64,000 nucleotides of DNA from Streptomyces triculaminicus (GCF_017349075.1 NZ_JAFMOF010000003.1:806001-870000), one strand, 5' to 3'. Shown: positions 33,478-46,132, counted from the stretch's first letter. The notes: generated by a model not told the origin, from the sequence alone. Translations and numbers: made by a program.

Positions 33478-34362
33478 GTGAGTACCCTTGCGCACACCAT
33501 GATGACCGCGGCTCGTCCCGCCGACTCCGGCCTCGCCGGCCCGGGCGAGCTAGACCGCTACTCCTACGCGGAGGCCTCCGGGGCCGACCGCGGTGCCGTG
33601 CCCGCCTGGGACGGCGACACGGAGCTGAGCCGGGCCGGCCGCCGCGCCGCCGGCAGCCGGGGCCGAGGGCTGCACGGCCAGCTCGTGCAGCAGCTGGGCC
33701 AGATGATCGTCTCCGGCGACCTGGGGGCCGACCGCCCGCTGGTCCCCGAGGAGATCGGACAGCGCTTCGAGGTCTCCCGCACCGTCGTCCGTGAATCCCT
33801 GCGCGTCCTCGAGGCCAAGGGCCTGGTCAGCGCCCGCCCCAACGTCGGCACCCGGGTCCGGCCGGTCAGCGACTGGAACCTCCTCGACCCGGACATCATC
33901 GAATGGCGGGCCTTCGGGCCGCAGCGCGAAGACCAGCGTCGTGAGCTGTCCGAGCTGCGCTGGACGATCGAACCGCTGGCCGCCCGGCTCGCCGCCGGTC
34001 ACGGCCGCGAGGACGTCCAGCAGCGGCTCGCCGACATGGCCGAGATCATGGGCCACGCCCTCGCCCAGGGTGACTCGCTCACCTTCGCGCGCGCCGACGC
34101 CGAGTTCCACTCCCTGTTGCTGCAGGTCGCGGGCAACCGCATGCTGGAGCACCTGTCCGGCATCGTCTCCGCCGCCCTGCACGTCTCCGGGGCCTCGGCC
34201 GGCGGCTGCGACCGCCCCACCGAGGCGGGCGTCGGTCAGCATCTGCGGATCGTCGACGCCGTCGGGGCCGGTGACGGCACCGGGGCGGAGGCGGCCATGC
34301 GGCAGCTGCTCGTGTCCCATCCCGAGGTCGAGCGAGTGGTGCCCGCCCCGCGCGAGCACTGA
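33478..34362 (+). CDS. whiH: GntR/FadR-type sporulation regulator WhiH
   Basis: 294 residues, GTG 33478 with AAAGGAAG upstream. A disordered N-terminus of about 60 residues precedes a GntR winged helix (LHGQLVQQLGQMIVSGDLG, then VPEEIGQRFEVSRTVVRESL). A C-terminal all-helical FCD effector domain follows (DPDIIEWRAFG, ELRWTIEPLAARLAA, FHSLLLQVAGNRML). The position directly before hrdB and the overall sequence match whiH. WhiH acts early in aerial-hypha sporulation, upstream of septation, and also limits its own expression in S. coelicolor. The ligand is unknown. Confidence 0.9.
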   Translation: MSTLAHTMMTAARPADSGLAGPGELDRYSYAEASGADRGAVPAWDGDTELSRAGRRAAGSRGRGLHGQLVQQLGQMIVSGDLGADRPLVPEEIGQRFEVSRTVVRESLRVLEAKGLVSARPNVGTRVRPVSDWNLLDPDIIEWRAFGPQREDQRRELSELRWTIEPLAARLAAGHGREDVQQRLADMAEIMGHALAQGDSLTFARADAEFHSLLLQVAGNRMLEHLSGIVSAALHVSGASAGGCDRPTEAGVGQHLRIVDAVGAGDGTGAEAAMRQLLVSHPEVERVVPAPREH

Positions 34363-34405
34363 GCGCGGGGTCGCAGGACACCGGGGCGGTTCGTGCGGGA
34401 CCGCT

Positions 34406-34445
34406 CGTCCGGCGCGCGCGTGCGGCCGTACGCGCGAGCCGGACG
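34406..34445 (+). terminator. Hairpin after whiH
   Basis: Arms CGTCCGGC (34406-34413) and GCCGGACG (34438-34445) with an inner CGCGCGT/ACGCGCG stem and an 8-nt loop. No T tract. Confidence 0.6.
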
Positions 34446-34547
34446 GGCCGTTCCGCACGGCCGTGCGTGACGGCCGTATCGGCGATCTGTCCATATCTGT
34501 GGCCTTCGCTCCGTTATGTGGTGTGACTCGGGCCACGGGGATTGGGC

Positions 34548-34574
34548 GTAACGCTCCTTGAGGCAGCGCGATGA
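34548..34574 (+). promoter_or_regulatory. ECF-type promoter of hrdB
   Basis: GTAAC (34548-34552), 16 nt, CGATGA (34569-34574). The AAC-type -35 with 16-nt spacing is an ECF sigma pattern. In S. coelicolor hrdB is transcribed by sigma-ShbA; I infer this is that promoter. It would give a leader of about 165 nt. Confidence 0.62.
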
Positions 34575-34745
34575 CTAAAGAGGTGGTAGCCGCGGAGGGA
34601 ATACAGGTCTCGCTCGAGACGCTGTGTTGCTCTGCACTATCGCCCGCGCCGTCGGTTCATCCATTGCCGGCGGTCGTCGGATCCGGTCGCCCGTTCACAG
34701 GGGTCCGGGTCCGGAAGCCGTTTCCATCGTTCCGAGAGGTTGTTC

Positions 34746-36305
<1,560 letters not shown>

Positions 36306-36343
36306 TCCCGGCACGGCCCGGACTCGTCCGGCCGACCGGTTCA

Positions 36344-36381
36344 CCGGGCCCGGTTCCTCCTTTCGGAGGGGCCGGGCCCGG
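36344..36381 (+). terminator. Terminator after hrdB
   Basis: CCGGGCCCGG (36344-36353) pairs with the same palindrome at 36372-36381, with an inner CCTCC/GGAGG stem and TTTC loop. Confidence 0.82.
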
Positions 36382-36458
36382 CGGCTTTCCGGATGCGCTC
36401 ACGGACACGAGGTGTGACGCTGGGTAGGCTCAGCACTCCACTGCGTGGGGAGATCCGT

Positions 36459-37397
36459 ATGCGCGCCCTGAGGTACCTGCTCGTCGGAGCGGTCGTGCTG
36501 CTGCTCGCGGCACCCGCCTCGATGGGAGCGAGGGACCACAAGGTCGTGGGGGGCGTGGCCGTGAAGGTGTCCGACGTGCCCTGGATGGTGGCCCTGGGGA
36601 GCCGGGAGCGCTTCGGGGACGTACGGTCCGGCCAGTTCTGCGGCGCGGTCGTGGTGGGGCCCAGGACGATCGTGACGGCGGCCCACTGTCTGAGCCGGGA
36701 CGTCCTGGGCGTGGACCCGGCCGAGGCCAAGGACTTGCGGGTGATCGCCGGGCGCGCCGACATGCGCGGCTCCGGGGGCGTGGAGGTGCCGCTGCGGTCC
36801 TCGTGGGTGAACCCCGAGTTCAACATGGAGACCAACGCCGGCGATGTGGCCGTCCTCACTCTGGCGGAGCAACTGCCGGGCAGTCGTCCGCTGGGCCTGG
36901 CGCGGCAGGGCGACCCGGCCTACGAACCGGGCACCGCGGCGGGGGTCTACGGCTGGGGCGACACGACCGGCAGCGGCTCCTACTCGCAGACGCTGCGGGC
37001 CGCGCGCGTGCTCGTGCTGGAGGACGCGCTGTGCCGCAAGGCCTACCCGGGAGGCCCGGAGGGCACGTACAGCCCGGAGACGATGCTCTGCGCGGGGCTG
37101 CGGGGCGGCGGGCGCGACGGGTGCCAGGGGGACAGCGGAGGCCCTCTCGTGGCCCGGGGACGGCTGGTGGGCCTGGTGTCCTGGGGGAGCGGTTGCGCTC
37201 AGCCGGGCCATCCAGGGGTCTATACGCGCATCTCCGCCGTCGCGGCCCTGGTCCGGGCCCACAGTGCCGAACCCCTGCCCGAGAACGTCCCTCCGGCGAA
37301 ACTGCCGCCTCCGGCGGCCCCGGCCGCCTCACCGCCCGCGCCGCAGACCGTTCCCGCGCCGTCACCGGTGCCGCGCCCGGGCCGGGTGGCGCGGTGA
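36459..37397 (+). CDS. Secreted trypsin-like (S1) serine protease
   Basis: 312 residues, ATG 36459 with GGGGAG 12 nt upstream. A signal peptide (RALRYLLVGAVVLLLAAPAS) is followed by a short propeptide and the mature start VVGGVAV. The catalytic triad is His76 (TAAHC), Asp129 (GDVAVLTL) and Ser226 (CQGDSGGP). Disulphide cysteines and VSWGSGCAQPGHPGVYTRIS are typical of trypsins, and the Asp six residues before Ser226 predicts Lys/Arg specificity. The C-terminal tail of about 35 residues is Pro/Ala-rich with no LPXTG anchor. TAGGCT near 36424 may be the -10. Confidence 0.92.
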   Translation: MRALRYLLVGAVVLLLAAPASMGARDHKVVGGVAVKVSDVPWMVALGSRERFGDVRSGQFCGAVVVGPRTIVTAAHCLSRDVLGVDPAEAKDLRVIAGRADMRGSGGVEVPLRSSWVNPEFNMETNAGDVAVLTLAEQLPGSRPLGLARQGDPAYEPGTAAGVYGWGDTTGSGSYSQTLRAARVLVLEDALCRKAYPGGPEGTYSPETMLCAGLRGGGRDGCQGDSGGPLVARGRLVGLVSWGSGCAQPGHPGVYTRISAVAALVRAHSAEPLPENVPPAKLPPPAAPAASPPAPQTVPAPSPVPRPGRVAR

Positions 37398-37445
37398 GAG
37401 CGGCGACCGCTCCCGGGGCGCCGGTGGCCGGAGGCGGGTACGAGA

Positions 37446-37479
37446 GCGGGCGGCCTCCCCCTCGGGGGGAGCCGCCCGC
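37446..37479. terminator. Bidirectional hairpin, trypsin / DUF7455
   Basis: GCGGGCGGC (37446-37454) with GCCGCCCGC (37471-37479), inner TCCCC/GGGGA pairs. It lies between convergent genes. Confidence 0.7.
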
Positions 37480-37548
37480 GGCTGTCCCGCTTTGGGTGGC
37501 GGGACCTCGCTCGTCGTGGATGCGATGGGTCGGCGTACGACCGGGGAC

Positions 37549-37779
37549 TCAGTGGTCCTCGTCGGACGCGGACGCCGGGACGGCCGTGAGCCGCTCCGTC
37601 TCGTCCTGTATTTCCGCGGCGATCTTCTTGAGTTCTGGCTCGAACTTGCGGCCGTGGTGGGCGCAGAAGAGCAGTTCACCGCCGCTCATGAGAACGACGC
37701 GCAGGTAAGCCTGAGCGCCGCACCGGTCGCAGCGGTCTGCGGCCGTCAGCGGGCTCGCGGGGGTCAGAACAGTAGTCAC
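37549..37779 (-). CDS. Small zinc-ribbon-like DUF7455 protein
   Basis: 76 residues, GTG at 37779. Cys17-x2-Cys20 (RCDRCGAQAYLRV) and Cys39-x2-His42 (LLFCAHHGRKF) make a likely zinc knuckle. An acidic C-terminal tail follows. This short protein sits between hrdB and the topoisomerase gene in Streptomyces generally. Function unknown; no DNA-binding motif beyond the knuckle is seen. Confidence 0.85.
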   Translation of the reverse strand: MTTVLTPASPLTAADRCDRCGAQAYLRVVLMSGGELLFCAHHGRKFEPELKKIAAEIQDETERLTAVPASASDEDH

Positions 37780-38212
37780 GTCGCCTCTTCTCTAGCTCGA
37801 CGAGCTGTCGTACCAGGGTCAACATCCAACCAGGCCGAAAACGTTCCCGCTCGTGGCTTTTCCTCGAAACTTCCTTCCGAGTCGGGCCGGATCTTGACGT
37901 TTGGCGGCGAATGAGCCGTATTGCGTGGGCTTACGGTTTCACGTCGCTGGGGGCTGTCGTCCTCCCGGCCGGCTTGCCGGGTTGTTCTTGAGGACGTGCC
38001 CGGAGCCTAAATGGTTCATGCCTCGAAGGGAACGTGATGTGCATGTCACTCCATCGAGGTATCGAACATCTGATCGATGCTCGATTAGCATGGTTGTTCT
38101 CAAGGGTCGCGGCACAAAGGCTCTACCAGGCCTCGGTACCCTCTGAACGGCGAACGAGCCACCCATGTGCCCGCACTCGGGCCAGACAGAAATTCAGCGA
38201 GGAGCGAACCGC
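37780..38212. other. DUF7455-parE intergenic region (433 bp)
   Basis: Divergent promoter region. It holds a LexA-box-like sequence (38062-38077) and a -10-like TAGCAT (38086-38091) directed towards parE. It is AT-richer than its surroundings, and no gene is supported. Confidence 0.65.
38062..38077 (+). promoter_or_regulatory. LexA-box-like site upstream of parE
   Basis: TCGAAC-ATCT-GATCGA: one perfect half-site and one with a single mismatch, and the spacer fits RNNY. It overlaps where a -35 would be for TAGCAT (38086-38091, 18-nt spacing). Confidence 0.55.
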
Positions 38213-40333
<2,121 letters not shown>

Positions 40334-40344
40334 CGGCGCTCCGG

Positions 40345-40392
40345 CCCGGGCCGCGCGACGCCCCCGCCCGGGGCGGCGCGCGGCGGCCCGGG
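40345..40392 (+). terminator. GC-rich hairpin after parE
   Basis: CCCGGGCCG (40345-40353) pairs with CGGCCCGGG (40384-40392) with further GC pairs inside. No T tract. Confidence 0.5.
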
Positions 40393-40539
40393 GCCCTCGG
40401 CCGCTCCCGGGAGCGGATCCGGCCGGATTCGGCCATCACCTGATGGAGTGAACGTCCCCCTGGGAACGGGGCCGGATCTCTCCGGTCTGTCCATCCTTGG
40501 GCACGCGGCCAACCGGGTCGGCGACCGAGGAGAGCTGAA

Positions 40540-41049
40540 GTGGACGAGAGCGACGGGCGCGCTGCCGTAACGGTTCGTCAAAAGGGCGGCCGCCGGGCCG
40601 GGACGCCGGGGGAGACCGTTCGGCGGGCGACGGCCTCGCCGCAGGCCGCGCCCGTGCGCGACGCCGCGGGCATCTACCACGAGGTCCACCGCAGCCCCGC
40701 CTTCCGCGAAGTGCGGCGCCGCTACCGCCGGTTCGCCTTCCCCGCGACCGCCGCCTTCCTCGGCTGGTACCTGGCCTATGTGCTGGCGGCGACCCTGGCG
40801 CCGGGCCTGATGGCCCGTCCCGTGGCCGGCGCGGTCAACGTGGCGATGGTGGCCGGGCTCGCCCAGTTCGCCTCCACCTTCCTGCTGACCTGGGCGTACG
40901 CCCGCCATGCGCGGCTGCGCCGGGATCCGGCCGCCCTGGAACTGCGCTGGGCGGTCACGCTGGGGACGCTTCCCGCCGCCCGGCCGGAGCCGCTCGCGCT
41001 CCCGGCGGCGCCCCGGGCGGCCGCGCCGGGGCGGGACGGCCTGCGATGA
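40540..41049 (+). CDS. DUF485 membrane protein
   Basis: 169 residues, GTG 40540 with GAGGAGA upstream. A soluble N-terminus of about 45 residues, then RRRYRRFAFPATAAFLGWYL and two transmembrane segments (about residues 65-85 and 100-120), as in the YjcH/DUF485 family. Its stop overlaps the next ATG (ATGA), coupling it to the SSS transporter. In acetate-uptake operons DUF485 proteins accompany ActP; a helper role is inferred. Confidence 0.88.
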   Translation: MDESDGRAAVTVRQKGGRRAGTPGETVRRATASPQAAPVRDAAGIYHEVHRSPAFREVRRRYRRFAFPATAAFLGWYLAYVLAATLAPGLMARPVAGAVNVAMVAGLAQFASTFLLTWAYARHARLRRDPAALELRWAVTLGTLPAARPEPLALPAAPRAAAPGRDGLR

Positions 41050-42641
41050 CCGGCACCCACCAGAGCGCGGCGCTCGTGCTCTTCGGCGTCTTCGTGGTCG
41101 TCACCCTGGCCATCGCCACCTGGGCCGGGCGCGAACGCCGGGGCTCGGCCGAGGAGTTCTACGCGGGCGGCCGGCTGTTCTCCCCCCTGGAGAACGGTTT
41201 CGCCATCGCCGGTGACTACATGTCGGCCGCCTCCTTCCTCGGGATCTCCGGCCTCATCGCTCTCTACGGCTACGACGGCATGCTCTACTCCGTCGGCTTC
41301 CTCGTGGCCTGGCTGGTCGTGCTCTTCCTCGTCGCCGAACTCGTCCGCAACTGCGGCCGGTTCACCCTCGCCGACGTCCTCGTCGCCCGGCTGCGCGAGC
41401 GGCCGGTCCGCATCGCCTCGGGCATCTCCTCCGTCACCGTCTCCGTGCTCTACCTCGTCGCCCAGATGGTCGGCGCGGGCAGCCTGGTGGCCCTCCTGCT
41501 GGGCGGCACCGGAGACCGGGCGCGCGGCTGGACCGTCGTCGGCGTCGGGGCGCTGATGGTCCTCTACGTCACGCTCGGCGGGATGCGGGCCACCACCTGG
41601 ATCCAGATCGTCAAGGCCGTGCTGCTCATGGGCGGCACGATCACCCTGACCGTGCTCGTGCTGGTCCGCTTCCACGGCGACCTCTCGGCCCTGCTGACCA
41701 CCGCCGCCGACCGCAGCGGCCACGGCCGCGACTTCCTGGCACCCGGCCTGAAGTACGGCCGCGACCTCACCTCCCGGCTGGACTTCGTCAGCCTCGGCCT
41801 CGCCCTCGTCCTGGGCACCGCGGGGCTGCCGCACATCCTCGCGCGCTTCTACACCGTGCCGACCGCCCGCGCCGCCCGGCGCTCGGCGGTCTGGGCCATC
41901 GGCCTCATCGGCGGCTTCTACCTGATGACCATCGTGCTCGGCTTCGGCGCGGCCGCCGTGCTGGGCGGCGACGCCGTGCGGGCCGCCGGCTCCGCCGGCA
42001 ACACGGCCGTCCCGCTGCTCTCCCTCGACCTGGGCGGTGGCGCCGGGTCCACCGGAGGAACGATCCTCTTCGCCGTGGTCGCGGCCGTGGCCTTCGCCAC
42101 CATCCTGGCCGTCGTCGCCGGAGTCACCCTCGCCTCCTCCGCCTCGGTGGCCCACGACCTCTACGCCTCGCTGAGCCGCCGCGGCGCGCGCGGGCCGCAC
42201 GGCGAGGTGGCGATCGCCCGCCTCGCCGCGGCCGGCACCGGAGCGGTCGCCATCGGGCTCGGGCTCCTCGCGCAGCACCTCAACGTCGCCTTCCTGGTGG
42301 GACTCGCCTTCGCCGTCGCGGCCTCCGCGAACCTCCCCGTGCTGCTGTACACGCTCTTCTGGCGGCGGTTCACCACGCGCGGCGCGGTCTGGTCGGTCTA
42401 CGGCGGGCTGGTCCCGGCCGTGCTCCTCGTCGTCCTCTCGCCGGTGGTCTCCGGAGCACCCGGCGCGATCTTCCCCGGCCTGGACTTCGCGCTCTTCCCC
42501 CTGGAGAACCCCGGCCTGGTCTCCGTGCCCGCCGGTTTCCTCGCCGGCTGGCTCGGCACACGGCTCTCGCCCCGCCCCGCCGACCCGGCGGCCCACGCGG
42601 AGACCGAGGTCCGGGCGCTGACCGGCGCCGGAGCCGCCTGA
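41046..42641 (+). CDS. Sodium:solute symporter (ActP-like, SSS family)
   Basis: 531 residues with about 13 hydrophobic segments. The SSS signature is visible: GGRLFSPLENGFAIAGDYMSAASFLG, YLVAQMVGAGSLV, and GLPHILARFYTVPTARAARRS. Cation/acetate symporters of the ActP group share these and pair with DUF485 partners. Acetate or another short monocarboxylate is the likeliest substrate, unproven. It converges on the response regulator gene only 30 nt away, so the two-component system next door could regulate it. Confidence 0.9.
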   Translation: MTGTHQSAALVLFGVFVVVTLAIATWAGRERRGSAEEFYAGGRLFSPLENGFAIAGDYMSAASFLGISGLIALYGYDGMLYSVGFLVAWLVVLFLVAELVRNCGRFTLADVLVARLRERPVRIASGISSVTVSVLYLVAQMVGAGSLVALLLGGTGDRARGWTVVGVGALMVLYVTLGGMRATTWIQIVKAVLLMGGTITLTVLVLVRFHGDLSALLTTAADRSGHGRDFLAPGLKYGRDLTSRLDFVSLGLALVLGTAGLPHILARFYTVPTARAARRSAVWAIGLIGGFYLMTIVLGFGAAAVLGGDAVRAAGSAGNTAVPLLSLDLGGGAGSTGGTILFAVVAAVAFATILAVVAGVTLASSASVAHDLYASLSRRGARGPHGEVAIARLAAAGTGAVAIGLGLLAQHLNVAFLVGLAFAVAASANLPVLLYTLFWRRFTTRGAVWSVYGGLVPAVLLVVLSPVVSGAPGAIFPGLDFALFPLENPGLVSVPAGFLAGWLGTRLSPRPADPAAHAETEVRALTGAGAA

Positions 42642-42671
42642 CGCCCGGCGCGGCGGGCCCCGGGTCCGGAC

Positions 42672-43352
42672 TCAGCGCCCGGTCGCCCAGGCGTAGCGGT
42701 GCTCGGGCCGGCCCGTCTCGCCGTACCGCAGCGTCAGGCTGAGCCTGCCCGACTCCTCCAGCCGCTTGAGATAGCGCTGGGCGGTGGAGCGGCTCAGTCC
42801 GGAGCGCTCCGCCACCTCGTGCGCGGACAGCGGCCGCGCCGCGTCCGCGAGCACCCGGCGTATCAGGTCGGCGGTCGGCGCGGAGTGCCCCTTGGGCAGC
42901 GGAGCGGTCGTCGAGGCGGTGCGCAGGGCCCCGAAGATCCGGTCGACCTGGTCCTGCCCCGCCTCGCCTGCGCCGTCGAGCGTCCGGCGCAGACGCGCGT
43001 ACGCCTCCAGCTTCACCCGCAGCCCCGGGAAGGCGAACGGCTTCACCAGATACTGCAGCGCGCCGTAGCGCATCGCCGTCTGCACGGTGGTGACGTCCCG
43101 GGCGGCGGTGACCATGATGACGTCGGTGTGATGCCCCAGCTGCCGGACGCGGCGCATCAGCGACAGTCCCGTCTCGTCCGGCAGGTAGTGGTCGAGCAGC
43201 ATCAGGTCGATGCCGCCGCCCTCGAGCGCCTCGAGGGCCTGCGCGGCGTTGTGGGCCGTCGCCCGGACGCGGAAGCCCGGAACCCTGCCGACGTACGCCG
43301 CGTTGATCTCGGCGACGCGGAAGTCGTCGTCCACGACCAGGACCTCGATCAC
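42672..43352 (-). CDS. CitB/DctR-type response regulator
   Basis: 226 residues, GTG at 43352. Receiver domain with Asp8-Asp10, phospho-acceptor Asp54 (MLLDHYLPD) and Lys in YLVKPF. The C-terminus has an HTH resembling CitB/DpiA regulators (LSAHEVAERSGLSRSTAQRYLKRLEESG). Its GTGA start overlaps the kinase stop, so the pair is coupled. In the family these systems sense extracellular carboxylates. Neighbouring candidates for control are the SSS symporter and the divergent ABC operon. Confidence 0.92.
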   Translation of the reverse strand: MIEVLVVDDDFRVAEINAAYVGRVPGFRVRATAHNAAQALEALEGGGIDLMLLDHYLPDETGLSLMRRVRQLGHHTDVIMVTAARDVTTVQTAMRYGALQYLVKPFAFPGLRVKLEAYARLRRTLDGAGEAGQDQVDRIFGALRTASTTAPLPKGHSAPTADLIRRVLADAARPLSAHEVAERSGLSRSTAQRYLKRLEESGRLSLTLRYGETGRPEHRYAWATGR

Positions 43353-44980
43353 CGCTTCACTCCTTCGGGTACGCGCGTATCCTCCGTCGGCCGTGGCCGC
43401 AGCGCCTCCGGCAGCTCGACCGTGAACACCGCTCCGCCGCCGTGCCGTTCACCCACCCGCGCCGAGCCGCCGTACCGCTCGGCCAGCCGCCGTACGAGCG
43501 CGAGGCCGAGGCCCCGGGGGCGGTGGGGCGCCGCCTCCTTGGTGGACCAGCCGTCGGCGAAGACCAGCTCCCTCGTCCCGGCCGGCACCCCCGGCCCGTT
43601 GTCCGAGACCGTCAGCACGACCGTGCCGCCCACCGCCCGCAACTCCACCTCCACGAAACCCTCCGTACGCCGTAGCCCGGCCACCGCGTCCAGCGCGTTG
43701 TCCACGAGATTGCCCAGCACCGTGACCAGGTCCCGGGGATCGACCACGCGCTCCGGCAGCCGCGTCCTCGCGCTGACGCGCAGGGCCACGCCGCGCTCCG
43801 CCGCGACCGCCCCCTTGCCCACCAGCAGGGCGCTGACCAGCGGCTCGCGCACCCGCTCGGTGACCTGCTCGGCGGTGGTGCGGTGCGCCCCGGTCACCTC
43901 CGCCACGAACTCGGCGGCCTCGTCGTACAGCTCCAGCTCCAGCAGCCCGAGCACCGTGTGCATCCGGTTGGCGTGCTCGTGGTCCTGGGCGCGCAGCGCC
44001 TCGGTCAGGCCCCGGGTGCCGTCGAGCTCCCGGCCGAGCTGCTCCAGCTCCGTACGGTCGCGCAGCGTGGCGACGGCGCCGCCGCCGGTGGTGGTCATGC
44101 GGTTGACGACCAGGACGCGCCCGTCGCGGACGGTGAGCAGGTCCGTGCCGCTCACGCGCCCCGCCAGGACGTCGGCGGTCCGGCCCGGCGGCAGGACCGC
44201 GTCGAGCGGCCGGCCGATGGCGTCCGGGCCCAGCCCGAGCAGGCGCTGCGCCTCGTCGTTGACCAGGCGCAGCCCGCCCCGCCGGTCGAGGGCGACCACG
44301 CCCTCGCGGATGCCGTGCAGGATCGCCTCGCGCTCCTGCAGGAGCGCGGAGATCTCGGACAGCTCGATGCCGTGGGTGCGCTTGCGCAGCCGCCAGGAGA
44401 CGGCGAACGCGGCGAGCGCGCCGACGCCGAGCGCGGCGCCCGCGTACACGAGGATGCCGGGCAGGGCGTGCAGCAGGACGTCGCGGACGTCGTCGTAGGC
44501 GATGCCGACGGAGACCGCGCCGACGATGGCGCCCTCGGTGTCGCGCAGCGGCACCTTGCCGCGCGCCGACCGGCCGAGGGTGCCGTTCTCGATACCCGTC
44601 CACTCGCGGCCGGCCAGGGCCGGGCCCGGGTCGGTGCTGACGTGCCGGCCGATCGCGGACGGGGTGGTGTGGGAGAAGCGGATGCCCCGGGTGTCGACCA
44701 CGACGACGTAGCTGGCGTCCGTGGCCAGGCGGATGCGTTCCGCGGCGGCCTGGACCGGCCCGTCGGGGTCCGGCCGGCCCGCCAGCAGGGCCCGGGCGAT
44801 GCCGGGCTGCGCGGCGGTCGCCTCGGCGATGGCCAGGGCCCGGTGCTCGGCCTGCTGGTCGAGCTGGGCGCCGAGCGGCGCCAGGAAGAGCCCGGCGGTG
44901 AGCGCGGTGACGCCGGTGGTGATCAGGAGCTGGACCGACAGGACCTGCGCGAAGACGCGACGGGGCCACCGGGGGCGCAT
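43349..44980 (-). CDS. CitA/DcuS-type sensor histidine kinase
   Basis: 543 residues, ATG 44980. A membrane segment (about residues 13-35), extracytoplasmic sCache/PAS region (SYVVVVDTRGIRFSHTTPS, VPLRDTEGAIVGAVSVGI), second membrane segment (about 172-195) and cytoplasmic PAS (about 220-290). The dimerisation motif is DHEHANRMHTVLGLLELE with His334 in the H-E-x-x-N context. ATPase N and G boxes: VLGNLVDNALDA, SDNGPGVP, GLGLALVRRL. Kinases of this architecture bind citrate, fumarate or similar carboxylates outside the cell. It is divergent from a NitT/TauT-type ABC operon. Confidence 0.93.
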   Translation of the reverse strand: MRPRWPRRVFAQVLSVQLLITTGVTALTAGLFLAPLGAQLDQQAEHRALAIAEATAAQPGIARALLAGRPDPDGPVQAAAERIRLATDASYVVVVDTRGIRFSHTTPSAIGRHVSTDPGPALAGREWTGIENGTLGRSARGKVPLRDTEGAIVGAVSVGIAYDDVRDVLLHALPGILVYAGAALGVGALAAFAVSWRLRKRTHGIELSEISALLQEREAILHGIREGVVALDRRGGLRLVNDEAQRLLGLGPDAIGRPLDAVLPPGRTADVLAGRVSGTDLLTVRDGRVLVVNRMTTTGGGAVATLRDRTELEQLGRELDGTRGLTEALRAQDHEHANRMHTVLGLLELELYDEAAEFVAEVTGAHRTTAEQVTERVREPLVSALLVGKGAVAAERGVALRVSARTRLPERVVDPRDLVTVLGNLVDNALDAVAGLRRTEGFVEVELRAVGGTVVLTVSDNGPGVPAGTRELVFADGWSTKEAAPHRPRGLGLALVRRLAERYGGSARVGERHGGGAVFTVELPEALRPRPTEDTRVPEGVKR

Positions 44981-45107
44981 ACGGGTGCCTTTCGTCTTCC
45001 GATGTGCGGGCCGTCGAGGGACGTGGCGCGGTGGGCGCGCGAACCAACGACGCGCACTGAACGTAGCCGGGAGATGGCCGTTTGTGTCTCCCTCGTGTCA
45101 CTTTTGT

Positions 45108-45137
45108 TGTTCTATCGCGAGCAAAACGAGCAGAACA
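45108..45137. promoter_or_regulatory. Candidate response-regulator site with direct and inverted repeats
   Basis: Two tandem 9-bp units CGAGCAAAA/CGAGCAGAA (45118-45135) sit inside an inverted pair TGTTCT (45108-45113) / AGAACA (45132-45137). This is an AT-rich island in the 297-bp gap between the kinase gene and the ABC operon. Confidence 0.45.
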
Positions 45138-45277
45138 GACTTCGTGCGCTCAACTCGCACAGCGCTCACAAGACTGCCCCCGCCTCCCGGGCCCCTCCTA
45201 ACCTCCACCACCGGTCGCCCCGCACGACAGCGCGGCGCCGAGACCCCCGAACGACGGCCGGCAGCGGAGGCGGACGG

Positions 45278-46132
45278 ATGAACAACGACACGGCGAACGC
45301 CCATCCACCGGGAAGTGCCCCGGCGATCGAGCTGCGCGGCGCGAGCAAGACGTTCCGTACGCCCTCCGGGGCGCTGCACACGGCCGTACGCGATCTTGAT
45401 CTCACGGTCGGGCAGGGCGAGTTCGTGGCCGTGGTCGGCCCGACCGGCTGCGGCAAGTCGACCACGCTCACCCTGGTCAGCGGCCTGGAGGAGCCCACCG
45501 AGGGCGAGGTCCTGGTCGGTGGCGAGCCGGTCGAGGGGATCAGGCCGGAGGTCGGTTTCGTCTTCCAGCAGGACGCGCTCTTCCCCTGGCGGACCGTGCT
45601 GTCCAACGTGATGGCCGGGCCGCGCTTCCGTGGCGAGCCGAAGGCGCGGGCGCGCGAGCGGGCCCGCGACTGGCTGGCACGAGTGGGCCTCGCGGCCTTC
45701 GAGGACCGCTACCCGCACCAGCTGTCCGGCGGCCAGCGCAAGCGGGTGGCCCTCGCCCAGACCTTCGTCGGTGATCCAGCGATTCTGCTCATGGATGAGC
45801 CGTTCTCGGCGCTCGACGTGCAGACCCGCGCCCTGATGTCCGACGAGCTGCTGGAGCTGTGGGGCGGCTCGCGCTCCGAGGGCGGGAAGGCCTCCGTGGT
45901 CTTCGTCACCCACGACCTGGAGGAGGCCATCGCGCTGGCCGACCGGGTCGTGGTGATGACGGCCGGCCCGGCCACCGTCAAGCAGATCTTCCCCATCGGC
46001 CTGCCCCGGCCGCGCAAGGTCGAATCCGTACGCCTGGAGCCGGAGTTCGTCGAGATCTACCGCGAGATCTGGTCCTGCCTGGGCGAGGAAGTCCGCATCA
46101 CCCGTGAGAGGGGTGCCTCCCATGTCGCTTGA
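45278..46132 (+). CDS. NitT/TauT-family ABC transporter ATPase
   Basis: 284 residues, ATG 45278 with GCGGAGG upstream. Walker A GPTGCGKST (about 54-62), Q-loop FVFQQDALFPW, signature LSGGQRKRVALA, Walker B AILLMDEPF and HDLEEA H-loop, all intact. The sequence is of the SsuB/TauB type. It overlaps the permease start by 11 nt. This is a three-gene uptake operon. The substrate (sulphonate, thiamine precursor, aromatic acid or other) cannot be told from the ATPase. Confidence 0.93.
   Translation: MNNDTANAHPPGSAPAIELRGASKTFRTPSGALHTAVRDLDLTVGQGEFVAVVGPTGCGKSTTLTLVSGLEEPTEGEVLVGGEPVEGIRPEVGFVFQQDALFPWRTVLSNVMAGPRFRGEPKARARERARDWLARVGLAAFEDRYPHQLSGGQRKRVALAQTFVGDPAILLMDEPFSALDVQTRALMSDELLELWGGSRSEGGKASVVFVTHDLEEAIALADRVVVMTAGPATVKQIFPIGLPRPRKVESVRLEPEFVEIYREIWSCLGEEVRITRERGASHVA

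Larger units (their letters stand above)
34363..34745 (+). other. whiH-hrdB intergenic region (383 bp)
   Basis: Contains the whiH hairpin (34406-34445), the ECF-type hrdB promoter (34548-34574) and a long untranslated leader. No gene is supported in it. Confidence 0.6.

Noticed and set aside
34595..34625. GGGAAT then GTTG as a sigma-R promoter for hrdB.
   Set aside because: The spacing is about 23 nt, not 18-19.
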